Source: Bacillus massilinigeriensis (GTDB lineage: Bacteria; Bacillota; Bacilli; Bacillales; Cytobacillaceae). Taken from it: a stretch of 64,000 bases of DNA. Where the stretch lies: the NCBI RefSeq assembly GCF_900111815.1, contig NZ_LT630004.1, positions 1,772,412 through 1,836,411 on the forward strand, given 5' to 3'. Position 1 is the stretch's first letter, and every line of letters begins with the position of its first letter. The translations under genes were made by a program, and so were the position numbers. A model generated the notes under the pieces. The model searched no databases and was not told the origin of the DNA. It saw nothing but the letters and a program-made list of their open reading frames with translations. Below are positions 46,858 to 56,166 of the stretch, one piece after another.

Positions 46858-48180
46858 CTATTTACTATTCACTTTTTCTTTTAAAGGTAAATCCAGCCTC
46901 ACCATATCCTTAAATGTCTCCCGCTGGACGACAATTCTGGCGTCCCCATTCTCGACAAAAACAACCGCAGACCTTGGAATGCGATTATAATTGTTCGCCA
47001 TTGAATACCCGTAAGCCCCTGTACAAAACACAGCTAGAATATCCCCTTTTTCCGCCTTAGGCAGCTGCAAGTCCCAAATCAGCATATCTCCTGATTCGCA
47101 GCATTTCCCTGCAATGGCGACTGTCTCTTCAGGATCTTCCAGCACCCTCCCGGCAAGGACTGCTTCATACTTTGCCTGATATAGTGCCGGCCTAATATTA
47201 TCTGTCATGCCCCCATCTATTGAAAGGTACTGTCGGATCTCGGGAACCTCTTTTCTGGAACCGGTCCTATAGAGGGTGGTACCGGCATCACCGACCAAAG
47301 ATCGACCTGGCTCAATCCAAATCTCCGGCATCTTCATACCAAGAGACTCAACCTGCTGCTTAACTTCTTCAACTATGGACTCAACGTAGCTGGTAGCTGG
47401 AATGGGCTCATCTTCTGCGGTATAACGGATTCCAAAGCCTCCGCCAAGATTAAGTACCTCAGGTTCGAATCCGTGCTTCTGTTTCCACTCATACAGTTTA
47501 GCATAAATTTTCCTTGCAGCAAGTACAAAACCTGTTGTTTCAAAGATTTGTGATCCTATATGACAATGCAGACCAAGCAAACGGACGCATTTCGAACTGA
47601 TTGCTTGGAGGAGAGCGCTCTCTGCCTGTCCATTTTCGAGACCGAAACCGAATTTCGAATCTTCCTGTCCTGTCAGGATATAATCATGGGTATGTGCTTC
47701 AATTCCTGGAGTAACACGAAGCAAGATATTTACAGGATTTTGTGAAGATGCATTCAATTCTTCCAGCATTTCAAGCTCAAAGAAGTTATCGACAACAATG
47801 CAGCCAACACCTGCTTCTATTGCCATATCAAGCTCTTGAAGACTTTTGTTATTTCCATGAAAATGAATTTTTCCTGCCGGAAATCCCGCTTCAAGCGCCG
47901 TAAAAAGCTCACCGCCAGAAACAACATCTAATGAAAGGCCCTCTTCTGCTGCAAGCTGCACCATCGCGACAGAAGAAAATGCTTTGCTTGCATAGGCAAC
48001 CTGGGCCTTAACCCCAAGTTTCTCAAATGTTCCCCTAAAATCTCTGGCTCTTTCCCGAATCAGGGCAACATCATAAACGTAAAGAGGTGTTCCAAACTCC
48101 TCAGCAAGCAGAAGTGTGTCTACCGAGCCGATCTCAAGATGCCCTTCCCGGTTAACCTTTGTAGTTCCATGAAATCGCAT
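46858..48180 (-). CDS. lysA: Diaminopimelate decarboxylase
   Basis: Makes lysine from meso-diaminopimelate, the last step of the pathway. The 440-residue PLP enzyme has the cofactor lysine in QVAYASKAFSS, the glycine-rich phosphate-binding LNLGGGFGIRY, and the substrate-binding cysteine region GKCCESGDML. The ATG is about 125 bases after the spoVAF stop. It closes the spoVA cluster as in B. subtilis. Confidence 0.96.
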   Translation of the reverse strand: MRFHGTTKVNREGHLEIGSVDTLLLAEEFGTPLYVYDVALIRERARDFRGTFEKLGVKAQVAYASKAFSSVAMVQLAAEEGLSLDVVSGGELFTALEAGFPAGKIHFHGNNKSLQELDMAIEAGVGCIVVDNFFELEMLEELNASSQNPVNILLRVTPGIEAHTHDYILTGQEDSKFGFGLENGQAESALLQAISSKCVRLLGLHCHIGSQIFETTGFVLAARKIYAKLYEWKQKHGFEPEVLNLGGGFGIRYTAEDEPIPATSYVESIVEEVKQQVESLGMKMPEIWIEPGRSLVGDAGTTLYRTGSRKEVPEIRQYLSIDGGMTDNIRPALYQAKYEAVLAGRVLEDPEETVAIAGKCCESGDMLIWDLQLPKAEKGDILAVFCTGAYGYSMANNYNRIPRSAVVFVENGDARIVVQRETFKDMVRLDLPLKEKVNSK

Positions 48181-48304
48181 GAATGTCCCCCTCTTTTTCC
48201 ATTTATATAGGCAAAAAAGTCAGATGGCAGGCGCCTTTGTCCTTCTGTCCTTTATTGATTTAAATCACTGTACCATAATTCAAAGGAACGCGCAATTTGC
48301 TTTA

Positions 48305-49783
48305 TTACGATTTCGACGGCTGCCTCTGCCTGTTCCGCGAATGGAGAATGGATGGTCTAATTGATGAGCCGGGAACAGAGGTGCGAATCAGGATTTCCTT
48401 GAATGCCTTTGGCACAAAAGGCAGGAATGGCCATAAATATGGCGTATTTAGCGATTTAATTCTTGCAAGCAGGAGCAACCAGACTGTTAGTCCAATCACA
48501 AAACCAGGCACATCAAAAATAGCCGTTACAACTAACAAGAAAAGCCTTCCTATTTTGTTCGCGATGCTTAGTTCATAACTAGGAGTTGCATATGTTCCAA
48601 TAGCAGAAACACTCACGTATAAAATAACTTCAGGGACGAACAAACCAACGTCAATCGCTATCTGCCCGATGAGAACAGCCGCAATTAACCCCATTGCTGT
48701 TGATAACGGTGTAGGCGTATGGATTGCTGCCATTCTCAAAAATTCAATTCCTATATCCGCAAAGAAAATTTGCAGAAGGACTGGAATGTTAGAGTGTTTA
48801 TTAGGACCTATAAAAGAAAGGTTGTCTGGCAAAAGGTCTGGATTAGAAAGCAAGAGAAACCATAATGGCAATAGAATTAGGGAAGCTAAAACACCTAAAA
48901 AACGAACCCATTTCACCATCGTGCCTACCCCTGCTGACTGACGGTATTCCTCTGCATGCTGAAGATGATGAAAATAAGTCGTAGGTGTAATGATGACACT
49001 TGGTGAAGTGTCCACATATAACAAAACATGTCCCTCGAGAAGATGAGATGCTGCTACATCTGCCCTTTCTGTATACCTCACAAGGGGGTAAGGGTTGTAT
49101 CCTTGTTTGACGATAAATTCCTCAATTGTTTTGTCACCCATTGCGATTCCGTCAATTTCAATTGATTTAACCTCTTGCTTCACGACATCCACAAGATTCG
49201 GGCTTGCAATATCCTTAATATAAGCAATTGCAACATCCGTCTTGGATCTCTCCCCTACCTTCATCATTTCAAATCGAAGGCGCTCATCTCGGATTCTTCT
49301 CCTCGTCAACGCGGTGTTGACGATGATATTTTCAACAAATCCGTCTCGAGATCCCCGGACAACCTTCTCTGTATCCGGCTCCATTGGCTGCCTGCCAGGA
49401 TAGCTCCTCACATCCACGATAAGGGCTATTCCCTCTCCTTCGACAAGGATAGCTATCAACCCTGACAAGACTTGATCGACCATCTCATCCATTGTTTTTA
49501 CAGGACTAACAGATTGATGCGTAATTCTGTTTTCCACAATGTCCTGAAGCTTCGAAGACATCTTTTCATTATCGTTAATCTCTACGAGTTCTTTCACGAT
49601 CTGGACGATGAAAGAAGTGTCACAAAGCCCGTTCACATAATAGAAGTGCACATTTTTTTTCAATATCGTAAGCTTTCTTACACCTAAATCAAAACTGTCA
49701 CCAAGGCCAATCCGCTTCTTCATATACGCTTCCACATCATGAAGCTTTTCTAAAATCGGAAGCTTTCTGTCCATCTTATCCAT
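48305..49783 (-). CDS. spoVAF: Spore membrane protein SpoVAF (GerA-type)
   Basis: A 492-residue protein related to the A subunits of germinant receptors. A soluble N-terminal half (about 1-290) is followed by about five membrane helices (WVRFLGVLASLILLPLWFLLL onward). In B. subtilis SpoVAF accompanies the SpoVA dipicolinic acid channel and helps germination. The ATG at 49783 follows AAAGGGGCGG; the longer frame to 49867 overlaps spoVAB. It directly follows spoVAB, without spoVAC, spoVAD or spoVAE. Confidence 0.93.
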   Translation of the reverse strand: MDKMDRKLPILEKLHDVEAYMKKRIGLGDSFDLGVRKLTILKKNVHFYYVNGLCDTSFIVQIVKELVEINDNEKMSSKLQDIVENRITHQSVSPVKTMDEMVDQVLSGLIAILVEGEGIALIVDVRSYPGRQPMEPDTEKVVRGSRDGFVENIIVNTALTRRRIRDERLRFEMMKVGERSKTDVAIAYIKDIASPNLVDVVKQEVKSIEIDGIAMGDKTIEEFIVKQGYNPYPLVRYTERADVAASHLLEGHVLLYVDTSPSVIITPTTYFHHLQHAEEYRQSAGVGTMVKWVRFLGVLASLILLPLWFLLLSNPDLLPDNLSFIGPNKHSNIPVLLQIFFADIGIEFLRMAAIHTPTPLSTAMGLIAAVLIGQIAIDVGLFVPEVILYVSVSAIGTYATPSYELSIANKIGRLFLLVVTAIFDVPGFVIGLTVWLLLLARIKSLNTPYLWPFLPFVPKAFKEILIRTSVPGSSIRPSILHSRNRQRQPSKS

Positions 49784-49811
49784 TGCGAGACCGCCCCTTT
49801 TCTCTTTCGTT

Positions 49812-50240
49812 TTATCGGTAATCAACAAAATAAACCCATTGAAACAATGAACCGAAAACCTTACCAAACACGATGGCCATCAAAAGTGCAATAATACGGT
49901 CTTCTACATACACTCTCTTTGCTAGAATCGGAAGAACATTAAGCACTTCCGTTAGGGCTGCGGCCAGCATTCCAACAAACATCCCACTCGCAAGACCTAT
50001 CGGAATGGCGAAAAAGCTTGGAAAATAAAAGACAGGAAAGTTCAGTCCCCCAGCAGTACCAGCGATGGCTCCGAAAATAACTGCCCACTCATACCAATGG
50101 ATCAACTTTTTTGTCTTTGTTAATTGTGTAAGGCGAGGAATAAGGCCAAGGACTGTCAAAAAAGCAACAAAACCGGCACCAACTGCGAGCCCCCCTCCGA
50201 ATCCTGATATGATTACAAAGAGTATCTTAATTGTCATCAA
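49812..50240 (-). CDS. spoVAB: Stage V sporulation protein AB
   Basis: A 142-residue membrane protein with four to five helices and the SpoVAB features GGLAVGAGFVAFLTVLGLIPRL and VYVEDRIIALLMAIVFGKVFGS. It is part of the spore inner-membrane SpoVA group, which moves dipicolinic acid. Its start overlaps the spoVAA stop by 14 bases, and spoVAF follows 28 bases after its stop. Confidence 0.92.
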   Translation of the reverse strand: MMTIKILFVIISGFGGGLAVGAGFVAFLTVLGLIPRLTQLTKTKKLIHWYEWAVIFGAIAGTAGGLNFPVFYFPSFFAIPIGLASGMFVGMLAAALTEVLNVLPILAKRVYVEDRIIALLMAIVFGKVFGSLFQWVYFVDYR

Positions 50241-50865
50241 GATGCTTCACGCTCTCCTTATTCTGGTGCATTGCAACATACTGATCCAGTGACTGCTGGT
50301 AATTGAACATTTCCACCTCCAAAGGGCTTGGTTCTTCGTTCAGGCGCTTCTTGAACACATGATTAAAAAAAAGGACCATCCCGAGTCCTAAACCAATGGA
50401 ATAAGGGATTTGAAACAAGAGTGGTTTCTCTACTCTCTTTCCTGTGATCATTGTAAAAAGTTTTTCTTGAACGCTTTGCATGCTCACATCCTCATGAAAA
50501 TTCATAACGGTAAGAGCCGCACCAATAAAGAGTAGAATCCAAGTCATAATAAATAAAGCAAAGGACATTGCTCTTTTCTTAAAAATGACTTCAATGATTG
50601 TTTGCGGCGGTCCGATTGCCTGTACATCCGCTCCTGGAAACACATTTGAAATAAGCCTGATTACTTTCATGACATCAATGACAATAATATTTTTGTCTTT
50701 TGATGTGACCTTGTGGACATTGAGGCTTTCTAGCTTTGTCCGCATACCCTCATCACAAATAATTTGCGCAATATCCTTCACTGTCACGCTAGTTTTCGGG
50801 TCGACTTCCGTCCTGTTTCGCATCCGAATATAAATCGTCTTATCCATTACAATCACATCCAGCAT
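50227..50865 (-). CDS. spoVAA: Stage V sporulation protein AA
   Basis: A 212-residue protein with a soluble N-terminal domain (MLDVIVMDKTIYIRMRNRTEV...) and two membrane helices (about 100-122 and 150-170). The ATG at 50865 follows AAGGAAACC; the frame extends to 50928 over the sigF terminator without a start signal. A TGCATA followed by CTATTATT about 15 bases on is a weak sigma-G-type promoter just upstream. SpoVAA modulates the DPA channel. Confidence 0.92.
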   Translation of the reverse strand: MLDVIVMDKTIYIRMRNRTEVDPKTSVTVKDIAQIICDEGMRTKLESLNVHKVTSKDKNIIVIDVMKVIRLISNVFPGADVQAIGPPQTIIEVIFKKRAMSFALFIMTWILLFIGAALTVMNFHEDVSMQSVQEKLFTMITGKRVEKPLLFQIPYSIGLGLGMVLFFNHVFKKRLNEEPSPLEVEMFNYQQSLDQYVAMHQNKESVKHLDDN

Positions 50866-50914
50866 TGGTTTCCTTGTATGAATAATAGGTTCTCCAAGCG
50901 CATATGCAAAAATG

Positions 50915-50956
50915 CAAAAAAGCCGCATGGATCGGTCATTGATCCATGCGACTCTT
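50915..50956 (-). terminator. Terminator of the dacF-spoIIA operon
   Basis: GCATGGATC / GATCCATGC stem with a 7-base loop followed by a T run on the minus strand. The stem includes the last sigF codons and its stop. Confidence 0.8.
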
Positions 50957-51694
50957 CATTTGTTGCAGAATTTTCTTTTCAAGGCGGGATACCTGAACTT
51001 GAGAAATGCCAAGCCTTAAGGCTACTTCTGATTGGGTCTGGTCTTTATAATACCGAAGATACACGATCAGCTTTTCCCTTTCCTCCAATTCCCTGATTGC
51101 TTCTTTCAGGGCAATTTTTTCAAACCATCGACCTTCATCACCATTGTCTATCTGATCCATCAGCGTAATCGGATCACCATCATTTTCATAAACAGTCTCG
51201 TGTATCGACGAAGGGGCCCTGCTTGCATCCTGTGCCATGATCACATCTTCAAGGGATAAGTCCAAATGCTCCGCAACTTCATTTATAGTTGGAACCCGCC
51301 CTAGCACTTTGGACAATTCATCTTTAGCCCTGCGGATTTTATTTCCGGTCTCTTTCAAGGAACGGCTAACTTTTACAGCACCGTCATCTCTGATAAACCG
51401 CTGGATTTCCCCAATGATCATCGGAACAGCATAAGTGGAGAACTTCACTTCATACGTAAGGTCAAACTTGTCAACAGACTTCAACAAACCGATGCTTCCT
51501 ATTTGGAATAGGTCCTCAGGCTCATAGCCCCTGTTCAAGAATCTTTGAACCACTGACCAAACGAGACGCATGTTTTTTTGAACAATCGTATCCCTTGCCT
51601 CTTGATCACCTTGCTGACTTTTTTTAATCAGATCCTTCACCTCATGATCCTTTAAAAAAGCTTGACTGTTATCGTTTTTTACCTCCACATCCAT
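50936..51694 (-). CDS. sigF: Sporulation sigma factor SigF
   Basis: A 252-residue sigma-70 family protein, the first forespore-specific sigma factor. Region 2 is seen in EPEDLFQIGSIGLLKSVDKFDLTYEVKFSTYAVPMIIGEIQRF, region 3 in the middle, and region 4 HTH at LRLGISQVQVSRLEKKIL. It is held inactive by SpoIIAB before septation. The ATG at 51694 follows AAGGAGATTTG. It is the last gene of the operon. Confidence 0.97.
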   Translation of the reverse strand: MDVEVKNDNSQAFLKDHEVKDLIKKSQQGDQEARDTIVQKNMRLVWSVVQRFLNRGYEPEDLFQIGSIGLLKSVDKFDLTYEVKFSTYAVPMIIGEIQRFIRDDGAVKVSRSLKETGNKIRRAKDELSKVLGRVPTINEVAEHLDLSLEDVIMAQDASRAPSSIHETVYENDGDPITLMDQIDNGDEGRWFEKIALKEAIRELEEREKLIVYLRYYKDQTQSEVALRLGISQVQVSRLEKKILQQMKSRMDQ

Positions 51695-51706
51695 ATGCAA
51701 ATCTCC

Positions 51707-52147
51707 TTAATTGCACAGTGCTTTGCTTTTTGATAGGTACTTTTTCAGACGAATTTCTGTACCGAAACCTTGTTCTGATCGGACTTCTACCTCATCCATG
51801 AAGTTTTCCATAATGGTAAAACCCATGCCAGAACGTTCGAGCTCAGGTTTCGAAGTAAACAGTGGCTGACGGGCTTCTCCCACATCTTTGATTCCCATTC
51901 CTTCATCCCTTATGATAATATCTACTTTTCCATCTTCAAGCGCCACAGTGATATAAACCATTCCGTCCGGGCAATTATCGTAACCGTGAATAATAGCATT
52001 GGTAACCGCTTCGGATACAACCGTTTTGATCTCTGTCAACTGATCCATTGTCGGATCCAGCTGCGCGATAAAAGCGGCTACGGTAACACGGGCGAATGAC
52101 TCGTTCTGACTTAAAGCACTGAATTGAAGGTTCATTTCATTCTTCAT
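51707..52147 (-). CDS. spoIIAB: Anti-sigma F factor SpoIIAB
   Basis: A 146-residue GHKL-fold kinase that binds SigF and phosphorylates SpoIIAA. The ATP-binding motifs are [12 protein letters not shown] (N box), RDEGMGIKD (G1) and SGMGFTIM (G2). ADP versus ATP decides the partner. It lies between spoIIAA and sigF with gaps under ten bases. Confidence 0.97.
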   Translation of the reverse strand: MKNEMNLQFSALSQNESFARVTVAAFIAQLDPTMDQLTEIKTVVSEAVTNAIIHGYDNCPDGMVYITVALEDGKVDIIIRDEGMGIKDVGEARQPLFTSKPELERSGMGFTIMENFMDEVEVRSEQGFGTEIRLKKYLSKSKALCN

Positions 52148-52150
52148 GTG

Positions 52151-52498
52151 CTAAGCCCCCAATCTTTCCAAGGCATTTTCTTCTGTTGTTTCCAGCCGGA
52201 CAATTTTGAACAAACCGGACATATCAAAAAGCCTTTTGACAGGTGCCGAAATAGCGCATACGATCATTTCGCCGTGGTGCTGCTTTATTTGTTTATATCT
52301 GCCAAGGATGACACCAAGACCTGAACTATCCATGAACGATAATGCTTCAAGATTTAAGACAATATGGCGGATATTCCCGCTTTCCAAAGCATCGGTTGCT
52401 TTCTCTCGCAGTTCTTCTGCAGCATGGTGATCCAGTTCCCCGCTTAAACGAATACAAAGGACATCATTCTTTATTTCCATATCTATGGTAAGACTCAC
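52151..52498 (-). CDS. spoIIAA: Anti-anti-sigma factor SpoIIAA
   Basis: A 115-residue STAS-domain protein. The phosphorylated serine is Ser58 in [11 protein letters not shown]. Unphosphorylated SpoIIAA displaces SigF from SpoIIAB. The start is GTG at 52498, behind AAGGAGGTC with an 11-base spacing. It is preceded by a sigma-H promoter. Confidence 0.96.
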   Translation of the reverse strand: MSLTIDMEIKNDVLCIRLSGELDHHAAEELREKATDALESGNIRHIVLNLEALSFMDSSGLGVILGRYKQIKQHHGEMIVCAISAPVKRLFDMSGLFKIVRLETTEENALERLGA

Positions 52499-52534
52499 TG
52501 ATCCCTAGACCTCCTTGTGACTGGTATAGGTAGC

Positions 52535-52564
52535 AAATTCGTCTCTGAAGCCTTAGATTCCTTC
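52535..52564 (-). promoter_or_regulatory. Sigma-H promoter of spoIIAA-spoIIAB-sigF
   Basis: GAAGGAATC (52556-52564) and GACGAATTT (52535-52543) on the minus strand are 12 bases apart, matching the RNAGGAWWW-N11-12-RNNGAATWW consensus at all but one defined position. It allows spoIIA transcription separate from dacF before septation, as in B. subtilis. Confidence 0.75.
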
Positions 52565-52628
52565 ATGAAGACAAAACTAGTCTCCATTCGCTAAAACTTG
52601 CCAATTCACTCCCTCTCTTCGACAATCC

Positions 52629-53813
52629 CTAATTCTGGCTTCCAGTACCCGCCCTTGTGAACATTCCGAAAGCCCTTTTGTACAGTTGCCACCAATTCGC
52701 TTTCTCTACTGTTTCTCCCGCAGCAAGAGGCGATTCGACAATCGTCTTTCCGTCTTTAACAAGCTTGATGGATCCTACCGTATCTCCCTTTTGTACAGGA
52801 GCAGCCAAGTTTTTATCAAGCGTGATTTTTTGCTTTATTTTCCGAACATCCTCTCCTTTTTTTGTCAGAACAGAAATGCGTTCAGAGGCCACAGCTTTCA
52901 CCTGTTTTTTGCTTCCTTTGCTTACGGGAACGCTACCGAGTGAATGTCCTTTTTTCATAATCGGATGCGTCTCATATTGGCTGAAGGCATAATCCAGCAT
53001 CTTTGTCACTTGAGCGTTTCGAGACTTGGAAGTAGGCGCCCCATACACGACTGCAATAACCCGCATGTTATCCTTTTGCGCTGTCGCGGTTAAACAATAC
53101 TTCGCCTCATTGGTGAAGCCTGTCTTCAATCCATCCACACTTGGATAAAAGCGGACAAGTCTATTCGTGTTCACGAGCCAGAATTTTTTTTCGGTATCTT
53201 CGCGAAGATATGCTTCATACTTGCCTGTGAACTTTGTGATTTCTTCATATTTCAGCAGTTCCTTACTCATAACAGCCATATCATGTGCTGAACTGTAATG
53301 ATCTTCAACCGGTAATCCGGTGGCATTCTTGAAGAAAGTATTTTTCAACCCAAGTTCTTTTACTTTTTTATTCATCAGTTTAACAAAAGCTTCTTCAGAT
53401 CCTGCGAGTCTCTCGGCCATTGCAACAGAGGCATCATTTCCTGAACCAATCGCAATCCCTTTTAACATTTCTTCGACTGTCATTTCTTCTCCAGGCTCAA
53501 GGAAAATCTGTGAGCCACCCATAGAAGCCGCATACTCGCTTGTCCTGATCTTTTCATTAAAAGACAGTCTTCCTTCATCAAGTGCCTCCATGATTAACAG
53601 CATTGTCATGATTTTTGTCATGCTTGCCGGCGGAAGTCTAACATCGCTTTTTTTCTCATACAGCACCTTGCCTGTATCACGTTCTATCAAAACTGCAGAG
53701 CTTGCATCATCTGCCAGATTTATTCCTTTTTCTGCAGCAAAAGCAGGTACGGCCATCACCTCGGCAGACAAAAACAACAATAGCAGCAAACCTATCAATC
53801 CACTCTTTTTCAT
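52629..53813 (-). CDS. dacF: D-alanyl-D-alanine carboxypeptidase DacF
   Basis: A 394-residue penicillin-binding protein made in the forespore, acting with DacB to control cortex cross-linking. It has a signal peptide (about 1-27), SxxK (ASMTK), SGNDAS and KTG (DGLKTGFT) motifs, and a C-terminal PBP5-type domain with a membrane-attaching tail. Two ATGs follow TAGGAGGG; the second, at 53813, has the better spacing. It precedes spoIIAA by about 130 bases. Confidence 0.94.
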   Translation of the reverse strand: MKKSGLIGLLLLLFLSAEVMAVPAFAAEKGINLADDASSAVLIERDTGKVLYEKKSDVRLPPASMTKIMTMLLIMEALDEGRLSFNEKIRTSEYAASMGGSQIFLEPGEEMTVEEMLKGIAIGSGNDASVAMAERLAGSEEAFVKLMNKKVKELGLKNTFFKNATGLPVEDHYSSAHDMAVMSKELLKYEEITKFTGKYEAYLREDTEKKFWLVNTNRLVRFYPSVDGLKTGFTNEAKYCLTATAQKDNMRVIAVVYGAPTSKSRNAQVTKMLDYAFSQYETHPIMKKGHSLGSVPVSKGSKKQVKAVASERISVLTKKGEDVRKIKQKITLDKNLAAPVQKGDTVGSIKLVKDGKTIVESPLAAGETVEKANWWQLYKRAFGMFTRAGTGSQN

Positions 53814-53844
53814 GCCCATTACCCTCCTAACTTGTATAGTGACC

Positions 53845-53872
53845 ATTTTTTCCACTGCAGTAATTTTTATAC
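53845..53872 (-). promoter_or_regulatory. Sigma-F/G promoter of dacF
   Basis: GTATA (53868-53872), a 14-base spacer and GGAAAAAAT (53845-53853) on the minus strand fit the forespore consensus well. dacF is forespore-expressed in B. subtilis; readthrough would also raise sigF. Confidence 0.65.
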
Positions 53873-53923
53873 AACAAAAAAATTGTCTTTGCGAAATACT
53901 TTAAAGTGGGACAAATAAAAAAG

Positions 53924-53955
53924 GGCTTGGAATAGAGCATTCCGAACCCTTTTGT
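53924..53955 (-). terminator. Second terminator between pdp and dacF
   Basis: AAAGGGTTCGGAAT pairs with ATTCCAAGCCCTTT and is followed by TTTTTT on the minus strand. Confidence 0.75.
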
Positions 53956-53966
53956 CTATAAACTAA

Positions 53967-53994
53967 AGGCAGGGGAGATTCCCTGCCTTTTTAC
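53967..53994 (-). terminator. First terminator after pdp
   Basis: AAAGGCAGGG / CCCTGCCTTT stem with a short loop immediately after the pdp stop, followed by TTTAGTTT. Confidence 0.75.
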
Positions 53995-53998
53995 GATT

Positions 53999-55303
53999 TT
54001 ATTCCATGATTTCTTCGTGAATGAGAATTGGAGCCTCTACATGTTCACTAGAAAGCTTAATGCTATCGTATAGTTTTTCTTTCACTGCGCTGACATCCTC
54101 GAAGTTGCTGTGAATGGTGAGCAGCGACTCTCCTTTTGAGACTTTTTCGCCGATCTTCTTGTTAAGCATAAGGCCTACAGCCAAGTCGATTACGGAGTCC
54201 TTTGTTGCACGTCCAGCACCTAGAAGCATAGCAGCTGTTCCAACTTCATCTGCAACTATTTCTGATACATAGCCGTCTTCTTTCGCTTCAAGCTCAAAAG
54301 TATATTTTGCCTGTGGTAGTTTTTCCGGGTTATCTACCACTGTAGCGTCTCCGCCTTGCGAGCTTAAGAACACACGGAATGATTCAAGTGCAGATCCATC
54401 CTTTATCGCTTTCTCAAGCATTTCTCTCGCTTCTTTGTGCGATTGCGCCTTACCTGCCAGGTAGACCATATGGCTTCCGAGCGTGAGGCACAACTCTGTA
54501 AGATCTTCCGGGCCTTCTCCTTTTAGTGTATCGATTGCTTCCTTCACTTCCAAAGCATTTCCGATTGCAAAACCAAGCGGCTGGCTCATATCAGAAATAA
54601 CAGCCATCGTGTTTCTTCCGACATTATTTCCAATCCTCACCATTGCTTGTGCTAATTCTCTTGAATCGTCGAGCGTCTTCATGAAAGCACCAGCGCCAGT
54701 TTTTACATCAAGCACGATTGCATCAGCGCCTGCAGCAATTTTTTTGCTCATGATAGAGCTTGCAATCAATGGGATGCTGTCAACAGTTGCTGTTACATCG
54801 CGAAGTGCATACAATTTTTTATCTGCAGGTGTCAAGTTTCCGCTTTGGCCGATCACTGCGACTTTGTTTTTATTGACGAGACGGATAAATTCACCATTGT
54901 CGATTTCAACATGGAAGCCTTCCACTGCTTCCAGCTTATCAATTGTTCCGCCTGTATGACCGAGGCCGCGGCCGGACATTTTTGCCACTGGTACCCCAAC
55001 TGCAGCAACAAGAGGTCCTAGTACTAGAGTAGTTGTATCGCCAACACCTCCTGTTGAATGCTTATCGACTTTGATTCCTTCGATTTTAGAAAGGTCGATT
55101 CTGTCACCGGATTTTACCATGGACATTGTCAAGTCAGCGCGTTCTCTTTCAGTCATGCCTTTAAAATAAATCGCCATTGTCAGCGCACTTACTTGATAAT
55201 CAGGAATGGATCCATCCGTATATCCATTAATGATAAATTCAATTTCCTCTGTTGTCAGTTCCTTGCCATCACGTTTTTTTTCGATTAAATCAACCATTCT
55301 CAT
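53999..55303 (-). CDS. pdp: Pyrimidine-nucleoside phosphorylase
   Basis: A 434-residue enzyme that splits uridine and thymidine to base and (deoxy)ribose 1-phosphate. The phosphate-binding signature [19 protein letters not shown] and [13 protein letters not shown] are intact. The ATG at 55303 gives MRMVDLI, the family start, behind AGCGGTGG. It is the last gene of a drm-punA-pdp operon. In B. subtilis pdp is instead with dra and nupC. Confidence 0.96.
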   Translation of the reverse strand: MRMVDLIEKKRDGKELTTEEIEFIINGYTDGSIPDYQVSALTMAIYFKGMTERERADLTMSMVKSGDRIDLSKIEGIKVDKHSTGGVGDTTTLVLGPLVAAVGVPVAKMSGRGLGHTGGTIDKLEAVEGFHVEIDNGEFIRLVNKNKVAVIGQSGNLTPADKKLYALRDVTATVDSIPLIASSIMSKKIAAGADAIVLDVKTGAGAFMKTLDDSRELAQAMVRIGNNVGRNTMAVISDMSQPLGFAIGNALEVKEAIDTLKGEGPEDLTELCLTLGSHMVYLAGKAQSHKEAREMLEKAIKDGSALESFRVFLSSQGGDATVVDNPEKLPQAKYTFELEAKEDGYVSEIVADEVGTAAMLLGAGRATKDSVIDLAVGLMLNKKIGEKVSKGESLLTIHSNFEDVSAVKEKLYDSIKLSSEHVEAPILIHEEIME

Positions 55304-55340
55304 CTTTACCACCGCTCCATTCTTTGATTTCAAGCTTACC

Positions 55341-56165
55341 TTAAAGGCCGATTGCCTTCACCAGCTCTTTCACATAGCGAAGAAATGTTGCTTTCACCCG
55401 CTCTGTTGTCTCGATGACTTCATCATGCGACAGCGGCTGGTCCAGAATTCCGGCAGCCATATTCGAAATGCAGGAGATTCCTAAAACTTCCATACCTGCA
55501 TGCCTAGCTACAATTACTTCTGGAACAGTAGACATACCAACTGCGTCTCCTCCAAGAATCCGGAACATTTTTATTTCTGCTGGAGTCTCATATACAGGTC
55601 CAGGATTGCCAACATAAACACCTTCCTGAACTTTTATTTCTAATTGAGCAGCAACTTCTTTTGCCTCTTCACGAAGCTTTTTAGAGTAAGATTCACTCAT
55701 ATCAGGGAACCTTGCTCCAAGCTTCTTGTCATTTGGTCCTAACAACGGGTTTGTTCCCATATTATTGATATGGTCTGAAATGAGCATCAAATCCCCAGGT
55801 GAATAACTTTCATTGATCCCGCCCGCTGCATTTGTAACGATCAGCTTTTCTATTCCAAGCTCCTTCATTACACGGACAGGAAATGTTACTTTTTTCATTT
55901 CATATCCTTCATAGAAATGGAATCTTCCTTGCATTACTGCAACCCTGATACCTTCCAAATCGCCGAAAACGAACTGTCCAGCATGACCTTCTACTGTCGA
56001 AACAGGAAAACCCGGAATGTCACTGTAAGGTATCTTTATGGCATTTTCCACTTCCTCCGCTAGAATTCCAAGCCCCGAACCAAGAATAAGGCCAACTTCC
56101 GGTTTTTCGCCAATCTTATTTTCCAAAAAAGCGGCAGCCTGTTCGATTTGTTTGTAATCCATCAT
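55341..56165 (-). CDS. punA: Purine-nucleoside phosphorylase
   Basis: A 274-residue trimeric-type purine phosphorylase (PupG in B. subtilis) acting on guanosine and inosine. Motifs include [42 protein letters not shown] and [13 protein letters not shown]. Two ATGs lie directly after GGGGGTAGG; either may be used. It starts two bases before the drm stop end, so the two are coupled. Confidence 0.95.
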   Translation of the reverse strand: MMDYKQIEQAAAFLENKIGEKPEVGLILGSGLGILAEEVENAIKIPYSDIPGFPVSTVEGHAGQFVFGDLEGIRVAVMQGRFHFYEGYEMKKVTFPVRVMKELGIEKLIVTNAAGGINESYSPGDLMLISDHINNMGTNPLLGPNDKKLGARFPDMSESYSKKLREEAKEVAAQLEIKVQEGVYVGNPGPVYETPAEIKMFRILGGDAVGMSTVPEVIVARHAGMEVLGISCISNMAAGILDQPLSHDEVIETTERVKATFLRYVKELVKAIGL

Positions 56166-56166
56166 C

